A stretch of DNA of 57,965 nt. It comes from Gammaproteobacteria bacterium. GTDB taxonomy: Bacteria; Pseudomonadota; Gammaproteobacteria; Chromatiales; Chromatiaceae. The notes under the pieces were generated by a model. The model was given only the letters and a program-made list of their open reading frames with translations, was not told the origin of the DNA and made no database searches. The position numbers and the translations under genes are program-made. The number at the start of each line of letters is the position of its first letter. Position 1 is the first letter of the stretch. The stretch covers positions 1-57,965 of the forward strand of contig JAGRGY010000007.1 in the NCBI GenBank assembly GCA_020445255.1, read 5' to 3'. Shown piece by piece: positions 1 to 9,923 of this stretch.

Positions 1-354
1 CAGGCCCCATTCTTCGAACGGGTGCACCGACTCGTCGACGTGACGGCCCAGGTCGTAGGCCAGGTCGTCGCGGGTGATACCCATCAGGTCGTTGGAGACC
101 ATGCGGGCGTAGTCCGCCTGATCCTGCTCCGAACCGATGTAGGTGTTGATCGCCGACAGACCCTGGGCGACGGCGCCCGAACGGTCCATTGCGGCCTTGT
201 CGACCAGCTTCACTTTGATGTCGACGCCCTGCGCCTTGGCGGCGTCCAGCCACGGACCAATCTCATAACCCGTGCCGCAGGCGGCCATGCCACCGCCGAC
301 GATGAGGATGTCTACCTCTTCTTCGACGACGTCTGGTTTACCGAATTCAGCCAT
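1..354 (-). CDS. aprA: Adenylylsulfate reductase alpha subunit (partial, N-terminal 118 residues)
   Basis: Flavoprotein subunit of dissimilatory APS reductase, a cytoplasmic enzyme. In sulfur oxidisers it works in reverse, forming APS from sulfite and AMP. The frame opens at the ATG at 354 behind GAGG and runs off the left edge. The visible part begins MAEFGKPDVVEEEVDILIVG and continues with the FAD-binding Rossmann glycine motif (VGGGMAACGTGY) and the AprA-typical AQGLSAINTYIG stretch. It lies 49 bp after aprB in the usual aprBA order. The identity is secure. The direction of the reaction is inferred from the other sulfur-oxidation genes, since no sulfate-reduction genes are visible. Confidence 0.96.
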   Translation of the reverse strand, partial: MAEFGKPDVVEEEVDILIVGGGMAACGTGYEIGPWLDAAKAQGVDIKVKLVDKAAMDRSGAVAQGLSAINTYIGSEQDQADYARMVSNDLMGITRDDLAYDLGRHVDESVHPFEEWGL

Positions 355-403
355 TGTTTATACCTCGTATCTAAATCTCTATCTTCCGGTCGAAGCGTCG
401 CGA

Positions 404-871
404 TTACTTCGCGATCAGTTCGCTCGGATCGCCGGTGCGGTAGCCATTGGCTTCGACGAAGAAGCCGTTCTCGCTGATCTTGTTGATGTCAGCCGCCGGC
501 TTGCCGCCGTACGGATCGATCGAACCTTCCGGCGTGGTGCGGATCGGGAACTTGAAGCGCTTCATGGTGCCGTTGCGGAACTTGATGGTCCACATGATCG
601 AATCGGTGCCACGCAGCGGCTGAACCGATGCACCCAGAGGAACGATGTCGGCATACGGACGTGCCTCGATGGCGTTCTGCGGGCAGATCTTGATGCAGGA
701 GTAGCACTCCCAGCACTGTTCCGGCTCCTGGTTGTACGACTTCATGGCATGGCCGGTCTCTGAACCGTCCTTGTCGAGCTTCATCAGGTCGTGCGGGCAG
801 ATGTACATGCACGCCGTCTTATCCTGGCCCTTACAGCCATCGCACTTGTCGGTACGTACGAATGTAGGCAT
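404..871 (-). CDS. aprB: Adenylylsulfate reductase beta subunit
   Basis: Iron-sulfur subunit that passes electrons between AprA's FAD and the membrane. The protein has 155 residues, the usual length. Two ferredoxin-type [4Fe-4S] motifs are complete: C10, C13, C21, C25 and C53, C56, C59, C63. A C-terminal tail follows that in the family wraps around AprA. The ATG has a clear AGGAG nine bases upstream. It is the first gene of the aprBA pair, so its promoter must lie in the AT-rich gap to the right. No qmoABC or aprM is visible, because the operon continues beyond the window. Confidence 0.97.
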   Translation of the reverse strand: MPTFVRTDKCDGCKGQDKTACMYICPHDLMKLDKDGSETGHAMKSYNQEPEQCWECYSCIKICPQNAIEARPYADIVPLGASVQPLRGTDSIMWTIKFRNGTMKRFKFPIRTTPEGSIDPYGGKPAADINKISENGFFVEANGYRTGDPSELIAK

Positions 872-1294
872 CGATGGTATCTCCTGAGGTTACACTGCAG
901 TGTTTGGCTGCCCGGAGGCAGCATTTCGCTTAGAAGCGGGCCGGCGCGAGCATCGACGTACCGACATCTTCTGTCTGGTGGCCCTGCGTGTCTGGCAATC
1001 CGGTTGGCGAATCACCGGACCTGCGGCCAGGCACTTGCACGCTTTACGCGAGCACGGACACCCGGCGGGGCCTCGGGGTGGGTAAACATAGTGACGGCAA
1101 GGAAAAAAGGCCAAACAGTTTTACGGTCGGCTGGCATAAATTAGCCTTATTTCTTTTTCTAATACACCATACCAACATACTGTTTTTATGGCATATTTTG
1201 ATTCAATCGGCCGATCTGTGCGGGCCGGACGGATGGCGAGCCTCACGGCTCACATGCGTCGTCCGTCGGTGGCGAAAACGGGGGTGGGCTGCAA
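872..1294 (-). promoter_or_regulatory. Divergent intergenic region with probable aprBA promoter
   Basis: This 423-bp gap separates aprB (leftward) from the thioredoxin-fold gene (rightward). The stretch about 1131-1212 is strikingly AT-rich compared with its surroundings and is the best place for the strong promoter expected for aprBA. I could not settle on one -35/-10 pair. I see no convincing gene or terminator here. Confidence 0.3.
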
Positions 1295-1930
1295 ATGAGC
1301 GACACGGTGCCTGATGCAGAGCTGCTGATCGCGCCCGGATGCGCCCATTGCCCGGTGGTCCTGGCGGGACTGAGCGCGCTGCTCGAGCAGGGTCGTCTCG
1401 GCCGTCTCGACATCGTCAATGTCGCCGCGCACCCCGAGGCGGCCGAGGCACGCGGCGCGCGTGGCGTGCCCTGGTTCCGGATCGGGCCGTTCGAACTCAG
1501 CGGCGTGCACAGCGCCGGTGAACTGGCGACCTGGGTCGAGCGTGCGGGCAGCGAGACCGGCATGCGTGCCTATCTCAGCGAGGGTCTCGCCAGCGGTCAG
1601 CTCGCGACGATCACCGCCGCGTGCCGGCGGGCCCCCGAACTGCTGCCGCCACTGCTCGACCTGGCGGCCGACCTCGACACACCGTACGCGGTACGCATCG
1701 GCGTCGGCGCCGTCGTCGAGGAACTCGCCGTCGACGGTCTGGGCAGCGATGCGATCGCGCGCCTGCTCGATATGGCAGACAACGATCAGCCACAGGTCCG
1801 CGCCGACGCCGCGCACTTCCTCGGCCTGGCCGCGACCTCCGCGGCGCGTGACCGCCTGCGGCGCCTGCTGGACGACCCGGATCACGAGGTGCGCGAGATC
1901 GCCGCCGAGTCCCTGTCCGGACCGGATTGA
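1295..1930 (+). CDS. Thioredoxin-fold protein with C-terminal HEAT repeats
   Basis: A 211-residue cytoplasmic protein of unknown role. Residues 8-85 look like a thioredoxin fold: a hydrophobic strand ends in a C16-A-H-C19 redox motif, and GVPWF (57-61) supplies the expected cis-proline. Residues about 120-208 are HEAT-like helical repeats (for example QVRADAAHFLGLAA and EVREIAAESL), which usually bind protein partners. The ATG follows a G-rich Shine-Dalgarno. Because it is divergent from aprBA, a redox or chaperone role in sulfur metabolism is plausible, but that is inference from location only. Confidence 0.8.
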   Translation: MSDTVPDAELLIAPGCAHCPVVLAGLSALLEQGRLGRLDIVNVAAHPEAAEARGARGVPWFRIGPFELSGVHSAGELATWVERAGSETGMRAYLSEGLASGQLATITAACRRAPELLPPLLDLAADLDTPYAVRIGVGAVVEELAVDGLGSDAIARLLDMADNDQPQVRADAAHFLGLAATSAARDRLRRLLDDPDHEVREIAAESLSGPD

Positions 1931-1984
1931 CACCGCAGCGGGCGCGCGGCGCCACACCCGCGGGACTGTTAGACTCTTGCCGCG

Positions 1985-2536
1985 ATGCCGATCCCCGACC
2001 GCGAGCAACAGATCCTGCAGAGCCACGCGGCGTTCATCTGCGAGGCCGTGGCCTGCCTGCAGAACGCGGATGGGCGCGCGCGGCTCGACGAACTGCTGCG
2101 GGCCGCGCGCGACAATGGATGGGCGGCGCTGGCAGGCGCGCTGCTCAAGATCGCCGGTGGTGAGCGCGACATCCATCGCCTGAGCGCGCTCGACGACGAG
2201 GACCGGGTGATCGCCGAGGCGGTCCTGCGCGGGCTGCGCGATCCGTCGTCGCTGCCCGATCCGACCCGCCGCGCCGATCCGACCCTGGCCGCGCCCGGGC
2301 TCGCGCACATGATCCACGCGGCCGGTCGCGGCGACGCGCAGGCCCTGACCCTGGTCGCACAGATGGCCGATCAGATGAGCCGGGTCGGTGGCGACATGAG
2401 CCGGGTAGCGGCGGTGATCCGTCCGCTGATCAACGGCGAGCGCAACGCCGACCGGCTGTGCGCGCGAATGGATACGCGGGGTCAGCAGCTGGTGCTGCAG
2501 ATCCTCGATGAACTGGGCCGACTCGACCTCCACTGA
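1985..2536 (+). CDS. Conserved helical protein of unknown function
   Basis: A 183-residue, alanine- and arginine-rich, predicted all-helical soluble protein without signal peptide or membrane segment. I do not recognise a family. It lies 54 bp after the thioredoxin/HEAT gene on the same strand and may be co-transcribed with it. However, a -10-like TAGACT at 1970-1975 sits only nine bases before the ATG and no Shine-Dalgarno is visible, which fits a leaderless transcript of its own. Coding is supported by strong GC3 bias and the lack of a better frame. Confidence 0.65.
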   Translation: MPIPDREQQILQSHAAFICEAVACLQNADGRARLDELLRAARDNGWAALAGALLKIAGGERDIHRLSALDDEDRVIAEAVLRGLRDPSSLPDPTRRADPTLAAPGLAHMIHAAGRGDAQALTLVAQMADQMSRVGGDMSRVAAVIRPLINGERNADRLCARMDTRGQQLVLQILDELGRLDLH

Positions 2537-2670
2537 ACGGCGCGTGGCGCGCCGGGTCGAATGCCGCAACCCGTGAACAAACACCAATACGCGAGGTGCA
2601 CGATGCGCCGACATGCCATGCCGAATCCTTCGCACCTTCGCGCAAGCCATGCGCAGCACGGTTTGCGAAC

Positions 2671-3054
2671 GTGAGCCGGCTGCGCCACTTCGTTGCGCTC
2701 GGCGCGATCAACGGCCTGCTCGCGGTCGCGTTCGGCGCATTCGCGGCGCACGCCCTGAGGGAGCTGCTCAGCCCCGGCATGTTCGACGTGTTCCGCACCG
2801 GTGTCGACTATCAGGCCATGCACGCACTGGCGCTGCTCGCGGTCGGCCTGCTTGCCGAACATGCGCCGGATCTGCGCCTGCTGCGGTGGGCCGGCTGGGC
2901 GTTCGCGACCGGCATCCTGTTGTTTTCCGGCAGCCTTTACATCCTCGCGATGACCGACATCCGCTGGCTTGGCGCGGTCACACCGCTTGGCGGCACCGCG
3001 TTCCTGATCGGTTGGGGATTGCTGGCCTGGGCCACGATGCGCCGGTCCGCATGA
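2671..3054 (+). CDS. DUF423 family inner-membrane protein
   Basis: A small inner-membrane protein of the DUF423/YgdD family, function unknown. From the GTG at 2671 it has 127 residues, the family size. It has about four hydrophobic segments, and the typical start AINGLLAVAFGAFAAHAL is followed by YQAMHALALL and a C-terminal GGTAFLIGWGLLAW. An in-frame GTG at 2596 would add 25 polar residues that look non-coding, so I prefer 2671, although no strong Shine-Dalgarno is present at either. It stands between unrelated genes. Confidence 0.82.
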   Translation: MSRLRHFVALGAINGLLAVAFGAFAAHALRELLSPGMFDVFRTGVDYQAMHALALLAVGLLAEHAPDLRLLRWAGWAFATGILLFSGSLYILAMTDIRWLGAVTPLGGTAFLIGWGLLAWATMRRSA

Positions 3055-3129
3055 ACGACGGGGCGATTCGCCGGCCGGCCGGCGGTCTGACCCATGCACC
3101 CCGTTACATCGGCGGCGGCCGGCTGCGCC

Positions 3130-4080
3130 ATGCAGACTGATGTCGCCAGCGACCCGCAGCACCTCGCCAACCGGGTCATCAAGAATCGCCGCACGCTCGA
3201 CAAGTGGGCGCGCCGCGAGGGCCTCGACGCCTACCGTGTCTACGACCGCGACATGCCGGAATTCCCGCTCGCGATCGACCGCTACGGCGACTGGCTGCAC
3301 GTGCAGGTGTTCGAGCGCCGGCGCCCGCTCGCTGAGACCGAACTCGACACCATCCGCGACACACTCGCCGCGACATTCGATCTGCCGCGCGCGCAGGTCG
3401 TGCTCAAACACCGACGCCGCCAGCGCGGCGCCAGCCAGTACGAACGGTTCGCCGACGATGCCCCATCGTTCACGGTCGCCGAACGCGGCCTGCGCTTCGA
3501 GGTGAACCTGGCGCGCTACCTCGACACCGGGCTGTTTCTCGACCACCGCGACACACGTCAGATGATCCGCGAACGCGTCGCGGGCAAGACCTTTCTCAAC
3601 CTGTTCGCCTATACCGGCAGCTTCACAACGTATGCCGCCGCCGGCGGCGCCCGACGGACCGTGACCGTAGACATGTCGCACACCTACCAGGCCTGGAGTC
3701 GGCGCAACCTTGTCCACAATGATCTCGACGACCCGCGGCGCCACAGCTTCGTGCAGTCCGATGTGCTCGCCTTCCTGGCGCGGATGCGTGCGTCCGGCGC
3801 GCGCTTCGACCTGATCATGCTCGACCCGCCCAGCTTCTCGAACTCGAAACGCATGCATGACACCTTCGACGTGCAGCGCGACCAGTTGCGCCTGCTCGGT
3901 GAAACGCTGGCGCTGTTGGCGCCGGACGGCGAGCTGCTGTTCTCCAACAACCGCCAGGGCTTCCGGCTGGACCCGGCCATCACGGAGCTGGCCGATGTCG
4001 ACGAGATCACCCGACTGACCGTGCCCCCCGACTTTCGACGCCACCAGCCCCACCGCAGCTGGCTGCTCAGGCGGCGTTGA
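3130..4080 (+). CDS. RlmK-type class I SAM-dependent rRNA methyltransferase
   Basis: Probable 23S rRNA guanine-N7 methyltransferase resembling the C-terminal (RlmK) half of E. coli RlmKL. In the 316 residues, a PUA-like/RlmI-like N-terminal part (about 1-125) precedes a Rossmann methyltransferase domain. The SAM-binding loop is FLNLFAYTGSFTTY (155-168) and the catalytic-site motif is DPPSF (232-236). The RlmL half is absent here, so this is a stand-alone version; a separate rlmL elsewhere would be expected. An alternative ATG lies 12 codons upstream. RlmI-like cytosine methylation is a less likely alternative. Confidence 0.82.
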   Translation: MQTDVASDPQHLANRVIKNRRTLDKWARREGLDAYRVYDRDMPEFPLAIDRYGDWLHVQVFERRRPLAETELDTIRDTLAATFDLPRAQVVLKHRRRQRGASQYERFADDAPSFTVAERGLRFEVNLARYLDTGLFLDHRDTRQMIRERVAGKTFLNLFAYTGSFTTYAAAGGARRTVTVDMSHTYQAWSRRNLVHNDLDDPRRHSFVQSDVLAFLARMRASGARFDLIMLDPPSFSNSKRMHDTFDVQRDQLRLLGETLALLAPDGELLFSNNRQGFRLDPAITELADVDEITRLTVPPDFRRHQPHRSWLLRRR

Positions 4081-4151
4081 GCGGCTGCAGTGTCGAAGCC
4101 GCGTGCCAAATGCCCGCTGAAGCGCGTCGGTGGTCAGGCTATGATCGCCGC

Positions 4152-5507
<1,356 letters not shown>

Positions 5508-5598
5508 CACGCCGGGTTCGTCGTCCCCGCCCGAAATGCCGTCCGGCCGGCCGCGGCCCGCGGCCACCCACCGCTGCATCGAAACGAACGAGTGGCTG

Positions 5599-5622
5599 AA
5601 CGCTTCGTTACAACGAAGCGTT
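5599..5622. promoter_or_regulatory. Perfect 11-bp inverted repeat, candidate activator-binding site (UAS)
   Basis: AACGCTTCGTT and its exact reverse complement are separated by two bases. The centre is about 92 bp upstream of the start predicted from the sigma54 promoter at 5677-5691, a normal distance for an NtrC-type enhancer. A dyad is what the Fis-type helix-turn-helix of the neighbouring regulator would bind. A two-base loop and no T-run make a terminator unlikely. Confidence 0.65.
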
Positions 5623-5658
5623 GAAATCACCCGTCGCTTTTCTCTATTTATATATTAA

Positions 5659-5671
5659 TATCAATATCTTA
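5659..5671 (+). promoter_or_regulatory. IHF-binding consensus
   Basis: TATCAATATCTTA matches the IHF consensus WATCAANNNNTTR at every defined position. It lies in a very AT-rich stretch (5641-5670) exactly between the dyad and the sigma54 promoter, where IHF normally bends DNA to bring the activator to the polymerase. Confidence 0.65.
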
Positions 5672-5676
5672 CGAGT

Positions 5677-5691
5677 TGGCACGTTGCCTGC
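5677..5691 (+). promoter_or_regulatory. Sigma54 (-24/-12) promoter of the ECF sigma gene
   Basis: TGGCACG-N4-CTGC matches the sigma54 consensus TGGCACG-N4-TTGC with a single mismatch. The invariant GG and GC are at the correct 10-bp spacing. Transcription would start near 5703, leaving a leader of about 31 nt that holds the AGGA Shine-Dalgarno of the gene at 5734. Confidence 0.75.
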
Positions 5692-5733
5692 GCTGCAAAG
5701 GGAGGGCTCACCCTTTACAAACAGGAAATCGCC

Positions 5734-6270
5734 ATGACCACGACCGTCGCCAACCCGGCCACCCTCTCGACCCCTGCCTCGCAGTCCGCGCGTGTAACAC
5801 GCGAGAACCGCTTCAACGCACTGATAGGCGCCTACATGAACGACCTGTTCCAGTATGCCTACTGGCTCAGCGGCGACCGCAGCATCGCCGACGACCTGGT
5901 CCAGGAGACGCTGGTGCGTGCATGGAAATCGCTCGACCGCCTCAACGACCCGAAGGCCGTCAAGGGCTGGCTGCTGACGATCGTCAAGCGCGAGAACGCG
6001 CGTCGTTTCGAGCGCAAGGCGCTGACGCCGAGCGAGCTGCCGCCGGAGGAACTGGCCGCATCGCGCACCGATTACGACACGTCGACCGAGGCCTTCGTAC
6101 TGCGCCAGGCGCTGCAGCGCCTGCCCGAGGAGTATCGAGAACCGCTGTTGCTGCAGGTGATTCACGGATACTCGCAGAAGGAGATTGCGGACCACCTCGG
6201 CCTCTCGGTCGCCGGGGCCGGGACGCGCCTGTTTCGGGCCCGCGAAAAGCTGCGCGAGATGCTGGTGTGA
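5734..6270 (+). CDS. ECF-type RNA polymerase sigma factor
   Basis: A 178-residue group-4 sigma factor. Region 2 is around residues 35-100, with the core-binding and -10-reading motif [13 protein letters not shown]. Region 4 is about 120-175, with the helix-turn-helix QKEIADHLGLS. Its ending differs from the common GTVKSRL form (AGAGTRLFRAREKLREML). It closely resembles the ECF factor at 30394 (shared YDTS-EAF, PLLLQVI and TRLFRAR blocks), so the two are paralogues. No anti-sigma gene is adjacent; control appears to be by the sigma54 promoter upstream. The first 20 residues are a low-complexity Thr/Ala/Ser tail. Confidence 0.93.
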   Translation: MTTTVANPATLSTPASQSARVTRENRFNALIGAYMNDLFQYAYWLSGDRSIADDLVQETLVRAWKSLDRLNDPKAVKGWLLTIVKRENARRFERKALTPSELPPEELAASRTDYDTSTEAFVLRQALQRLPEEYREPLLLQVIHGYSQKEIADHLGLSVAGAGTRLFRAREKLREMLV

Positions 6271-6296
6271 CCGGGGGGTATGGAGCGGGGTCCCGG

Positions 6297-6312
6297 GCGC
6301 CGTTGCCGGCGC
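6297..6312. terminator. Hairpin between convergent genes
   Basis: GCGCCG-TTGC-CGGCGC forms a perfect 6-bp stem with a tetraloop in the short gap between the convergent sigma and TPR genes. There is no T-run on either strand, so termination is uncertain. Confidence 0.25.
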
Positions 6313-6324
6313 GCCGCGCGGCGA

Positions 6325-6651
6325 TCAGTTCTGGTCGAGCGCCTGCAGCGAGCGCTTGCGGAAGACACCCATTTCCTTCGCGGCCTGGACGTCGCCGCGA
6401 CGCTCGGCCACCTCGATGCCGTGGCCGAGCACGTCGACCGCCTCGGCATGATTGCCGGTGCTGGCCAGTGCCCTGCCCAGCGCCTTCCACGCGGCCGAAT
6501 ATTCGCCGTCGAAACGCAGCGCCTCGCGCAGGTGCGAAATGGCGGCGTCGGCGTCGCCGATCTTCAGGAATTCGTTGCCAAGCGAGTAGCGCAGCAGCGC
6601 GCTGTCGATGCCACGCTCAAGCATGCCGTGCAGGTTTTCGATGATGGACAT
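6325..6651 (-). CDS. Small TPR-repeat protein
   Basis: A 108-residue soluble protein made of about two to three tetratricopeptide repeats. ALLRYSLGNEFLKIGDADAAISHLREAL and the following AWKALGRALASTGNHAEAVDVL carry the W/L/G/A/P-type helix-pair pattern. Such proteins are binding scaffolds; no partner can be named. It is convergent with the ECF sigma gene. The 215 bp to its right hold the 3' end of speA on the same strand plus a GGGTTAACCC palindrome (6809-6818), so it may have its own promoter. Confidence 0.8.
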   Translation of the reverse strand: MSIIENLHGMLERGIDSALLRYSLGNEFLKIGDADAAISHLREALRFDGEYSAAWKALGRALASTGNHAEAVDVLGHGIEVAERRGDVQAAKEMGVFRKRSLQALDQN

Positions 6652-6866
6652 GGCGACGACCTCCTGTCCCCCGATTTTCTCGGCACCGGGAAAACATGAT
6701 CTGTGTTAGACGCAGGATATGCAGTGCCGGCGGGGCCGGCAAGCGCGCGCATCATGGAAAAGCCGCACGACCATTATAGAAAACCCGCCAAGAGCCATGG
6801 TCTTGAGGGGGTTAACCCGTGCAGTAAGTGGGCGCTCACTGATCCATGCCCGGCATCCCCGACCGT

Positions 6867-8738
6867 TCAGCTCCCGAGGTAGGTGTAGCCGTGCAGGCCG
6901 GCCTTGAGTTCGCGGTAGTAGCTGTCGATGTTGGCCTCGCCGACACGCTGCTCACGCAGGCGCCGCAGATAGGTTTCCAGCATCACGTCCGGGTCGAAGT
7001 GCACGTAGCGCAGCAGTTCGTCGACCGAATCGCCGCGCTCCGGCATCGCCAGGCGCGGACGGCCGTCGGCGTCGAGCGAGACGTTGACGGCATCGGTGTC
7101 GCCGAACAGGTTGTGCATGTCGCCGAGGATCTCCTGGTAGGCGCCGATCAGGAACACACCGAGCAGGTAGGGCTCACCGGGCCGCACGCGGTGCAGCATC
7201 AGCGTGTTCTCGACCCCGTCCTGGTCGACATAGCTGTCGATGCAGCCGTCCGAATCACAGGTCAGGTCGTGCATCAGCGCGGCCTGGTCCGGCGCCTCGT
7301 TGAGCCGGTGCAGCGGCATGACCGGGAAGATCTGGTCGATCGCCCAGATGTCGGGCAGCGACTGGAACAGCGAGAAGTTGCAGAAGACCCGGTCGGCCAG
7401 CAGCTCGTTGAGCATCTCCAGCGTCTCGCGGTGACGCCGCGAGTTGAGCCGCAGGCTGTCCTTGACCGAGCGCGCGACCGTGTAGAAAAGCGTCTCGGCA
7501 CGCGCGCGCTGTTCGAGCCCGAGATCACCACGCGCGAACCGCTCGTTGGCCTCGGCGAGCAGCAACTCCGCGTTCTGCAGGCGCTGGGGGGCGGCGTGGT
7601 CATCGCCGCTGAGCAGGCCCTGCATGTGCTTCAACAACTCGTCGTCGCTGGCGTCGCCCTCGCTGGCCGCGACGAACGGGGCCTCACGCTCGATCACGTC
7701 GGTGATCAGCACCGCGTGGTGCGCGGTCATCGCACGACCGGACTCACTGAACACCATCGGCTGCGCGAGGCCGTGATCGGCACATGTGCGCGCGATGGGG
7801 CGCAGCACCTCGGTCGCGTAATCGCGCAGGCTGTAGTTGGTCGAACAGTAGTGCTGCGAGCGGCTGCCTTCATAGTCAATACCGAGTCCGCCGCCAACGT
7901 CGATCACGCGGATGTCGGCGCCCAGCCGGTGCAGCTCGGCGAAATAGCGGGTGACCTCGTTGATGCCGCGGTGGATGTCGCGCAGATCCGGTATCTGCGA
8001 GCCGATGTGCGAATGCAACAGGCGCAGCCAGTGCAGACCGTCGCGTTCGCGCAGGCGCCGCACCAGGGCCAGCACCTGGGTCGAGGACAGGCCGAACTTG
8101 GACTTGGCGCCACCCGAGTTCTGCCATTTGCCGGCCGCCACTGCGGACAGGCGCACGCGCACGCCGAGCAGCGGCTCGATGCCGAGATCGGCGGCCTCGG
8201 CAAACACCAGGTCGAGCTCGGAGAGCTTCTCGATCACGATGTAGACGTCGTAGCCGAGGCGTCGGCCGATCAACGCGAGGCGGATGTACTGGCGGTCTTT
8301 GTAACCGTTGCAGACGATCGCGCCACCACGCGGCGCGCTGGCGAGCACGGCCATCAGTTCGGGCTTGCTGCCGGCCTCGAGGCCGATGCAGCGACCGCCG
8401 CCGGCCACCAGTTGCTCGACCACGCTGCGCTGCTGATTGACCTTGATCGGGTACACGGCACGGTAGCCGCCCTCGTAGTCGAGCAGCGCCGCGGCCTCGT
8501 CGAACGCCCGGCACAGGCTCTGCACGCGGTAGCGCAGGATGTCATCGAAACGCACCAGCACCGGCAGGCGCAGGCCGCTTGCGGTCAGATCCTCCACCAA
8601 GCCGTAAAGATCGATCTCGGCTGCACTCTCCGGATCCGGATGGACCGTGACATGGCCTTCGGCGTTGATGCCGAAATAGCCCTCGCCCCAACGGGCCACA
8701 CCGTAGGTCTGCGGCGGGGTATCGGACACTCTGGACAT
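6867..8738 (-). CDS. speA: Biosynthetic arginine decarboxylase
   Basis: Pyridoxal-phosphate enzyme that converts arginine to agmatine, the first step of putrescine/spermidine synthesis. From the ATG at 8738, with a clean GAGGAAC Shine-Dalgarno, it has 623 residues, close to E. coli SpeA. The PLP lysine is K99 in VYPIKVNQ. The alanine-racemase-like barrel includes HSHIGSQI and the glycine-rich phosphate loop VDVGGGLGIDYEG. A longer in-frame start at 8816 lacks a Shine-Dalgarno. It is divergent from speE over a 149-bp gap, an arrangement that couples the two ends of the pathway. Agmatinase is not in the window. Confidence 0.96.
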   Translation of the reverse strand: MSRVSDTPPQTYGVARWGEGYFGINAEGHVTVHPDPESAAEIDLYGLVEDLTASGLRLPVLVRFDDILRYRVQSLCRAFDEAAALLDYEGGYRAVYPIKVNQQRSVVEQLVAGGGRCIGLEAGSKPELMAVLASAPRGGAIVCNGYKDRQYIRLALIGRRLGYDVYIVIEKLSELDLVFAEAADLGIEPLLGVRVRLSAVAAGKWQNSGGAKSKFGLSSTQVLALVRRLRERDGLHWLRLLHSHIGSQIPDLRDIHRGINEVTRYFAELHRLGADIRVIDVGGGLGIDYEGSRSQHYCSTNYSLRDYATEVLRPIARTCADHGLAQPMVFSESGRAMTAHHAVLITDVIEREAPFVAASEGDASDDELLKHMQGLLSGDDHAAPQRLQNAELLLAEANERFARGDLGLEQRARAETLFYTVARSVKDSLRLNSRRHRETLEMLNELLADRVFCNFSLFQSLPDIWAIDQIFPVMPLHRLNEAPDQAALMHDLTCDSDGCIDSYVDQDGVENTLMLHRVRPGEPYLLGVFLIGAYQEILGDMHNLFGDTDAVNVSLDADGRPRLAMPERGDSVDELLRYVHFDPDVMLETYLRRLREQRVGEANIDSYYRELKAGLHGYTYLGS

Positions 8739-8887
8739 CGGCGGCGTTCCTCGGAGAGAGGCGCGATTATCGGGGATTTCTCCCCCGGGTGCATCGCTCG
8801 GCACAGCGGCCGTCACGCCCGGTTGCCGCCGGTCGTGGCGACCGTTAAGGTGCGCCGCATCGCCTCGCCCGGACCGCTGGAGCCTGT

Positions 8888-9757
8888 ATGAGCCTGGACG
8901 ACAACTGGATCACCGAGATCTGCGCCGACGGTGGGTCGGCGTTCTCGCTGCAACGCCGCGCCAAGCTGTTCGAGCAGCGGTCGCCGTTTCAGAAGGTCGA
9001 GGTGTTCGACACCGAGACCTACGGCAAGTTGATGCTGATCGACGGCTGCACGATGGTCAGCACGCGCGAGAATTTCCTCTATCACGAGATGATGAGTCAC
9101 CCCGTGCTTTACAGCCACCCGGCGCCCCGACGCGTCGCGATCATCGGCGGCGGCGACTGCGGCACACTGCGCGAGGTGCTGCGGCATCCGGAGGTCGAAC
9201 GCGTTACCCAGATCGACATCGACGCCACGGTGACACGCGCGGCCGAGTTGCATTTTCCCGAGCTGTGCGAATCCAACGACGATGCGCGCGCCGAGCTGCT
9301 GTTCATCGACGGCATCCAGTGGATGAAGGACGCCGAGCCGGGTTCGCTGGACGTGATCATCGTCGACTCGACCGACCCGATCGGGCCGGGCGAGGTACTG
9401 TTCACGCCCGAATTCTACGGGGCCTGCCAGCGCGCTCTCGGTGACGACGGGCTGGTCGTGCAGCAGAGCGAATCGCCGCTGATCCACATGCCGGTGCTCG
9501 AACGCATGTATCGCAGCCTCAAGGCCGCCGGTTTTGCCGACGCACGCACGCTGTTCTTTCCCCAGCCGATCTATCCGACGGGCTGGTGGTCGGCGACGAT
9601 CGGCGCCAAGCGCGGCCGACTCGGTGCGTTCCGTCGCGACGATGTCGACGCCCGCGGTTTCGACACCGCCTACTACAACGCCGCCATCCATGCCGCGGCG
9701 TTCGCCGAGCCGGAGTTCTTCCGTCGCGCACGCGAACGGTGGTGGAGTAGCGCCTGA
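8888..9757 (+). CDS. speE: Spermidine synthase
   Basis: Transfers the aminopropyl group of decarboxylated SAM to putrescine. It has 289 residues, as usual for bacterial SpeE. An N-terminal beta domain (residues about 1-60, with TYGKLMLIDG) precedes the Rossmann domain with the cofactor motif GGGDCGT (87-93), and the catalytic aspartate lies in VDSTDP (159-164). The ATG follows GGAG. It is divergent from speA. The sequence is complete, with all expected motifs. Confidence 0.96.
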   Translation: MSLDDNWITEICADGGSAFSLQRRAKLFEQRSPFQKVEVFDTETYGKLMLIDGCTMVSTRENFLYHEMMSHPVLYSHPAPRRVAIIGGGDCGTLREVLRHPEVERVTQIDIDATVTRAAELHFPELCESNDDARAELLFIDGIQWMKDAEPGSLDVIIVDSTDPIGPGEVLFTPEFYGACQRALGDDGLVVQQSESPLIHMPVLERMYRSLKAAGFADARTLFFPQPIYPTGWWSATIGAKRGRLGAFRRDDVDARGFDTAYYNAAIHAAAFAEPEFFRRARERWWSSA

Positions 9758-9923
9758 TCCACGCGCGGCACCCGCTCACGCATTAAAGTAGTCGGCTTCC
9801 GGGCCGCCATCCGCAAGTGACCTTCGGGCGGCAATGGGCGTGGACTCGCAAAAGGTGTTGCGAACCCTGTGCTAGGCTTCCTGCGCCCGGCGCGGGCGCA
9901 CGCCGGAGGCAATGGAGCGTGGC

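Noticed and set aside
872..1290. Small genes in the aprB-thioredoxin gap
   Set aside because: The candidate frames cross the AT-rich promoter-like stretch and have no start signals.
5599..5622. The dyad as a rho-independent terminator of the response-regulator gene
   Set aside because: Only two bases separate the arms and no T-run follows; its position fits an activator site.
5621..5650. Sigma70-like promoter TTGAAA-N18-TATTTA upstream of the ECF gene at 5734
   Set aside because: The sigma54 promoter with IHF site and dyad explains the region better, and the putative -35 lies inside the dyad. It could be a secondary promoter, but I do not list it.
6846..8891. A 681-codon open frame opposite speA
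   Set aside because: It is antisense to an unmistakable gene and its translation is low-complexity; in high-GC DNA such shadow frames are expected. The same holds for the long frames opposite the genes at 2.5-4.0, 4.1-5.6, 25.5-27.7, 43.7-45.1 and 46.9-48.5 kb.
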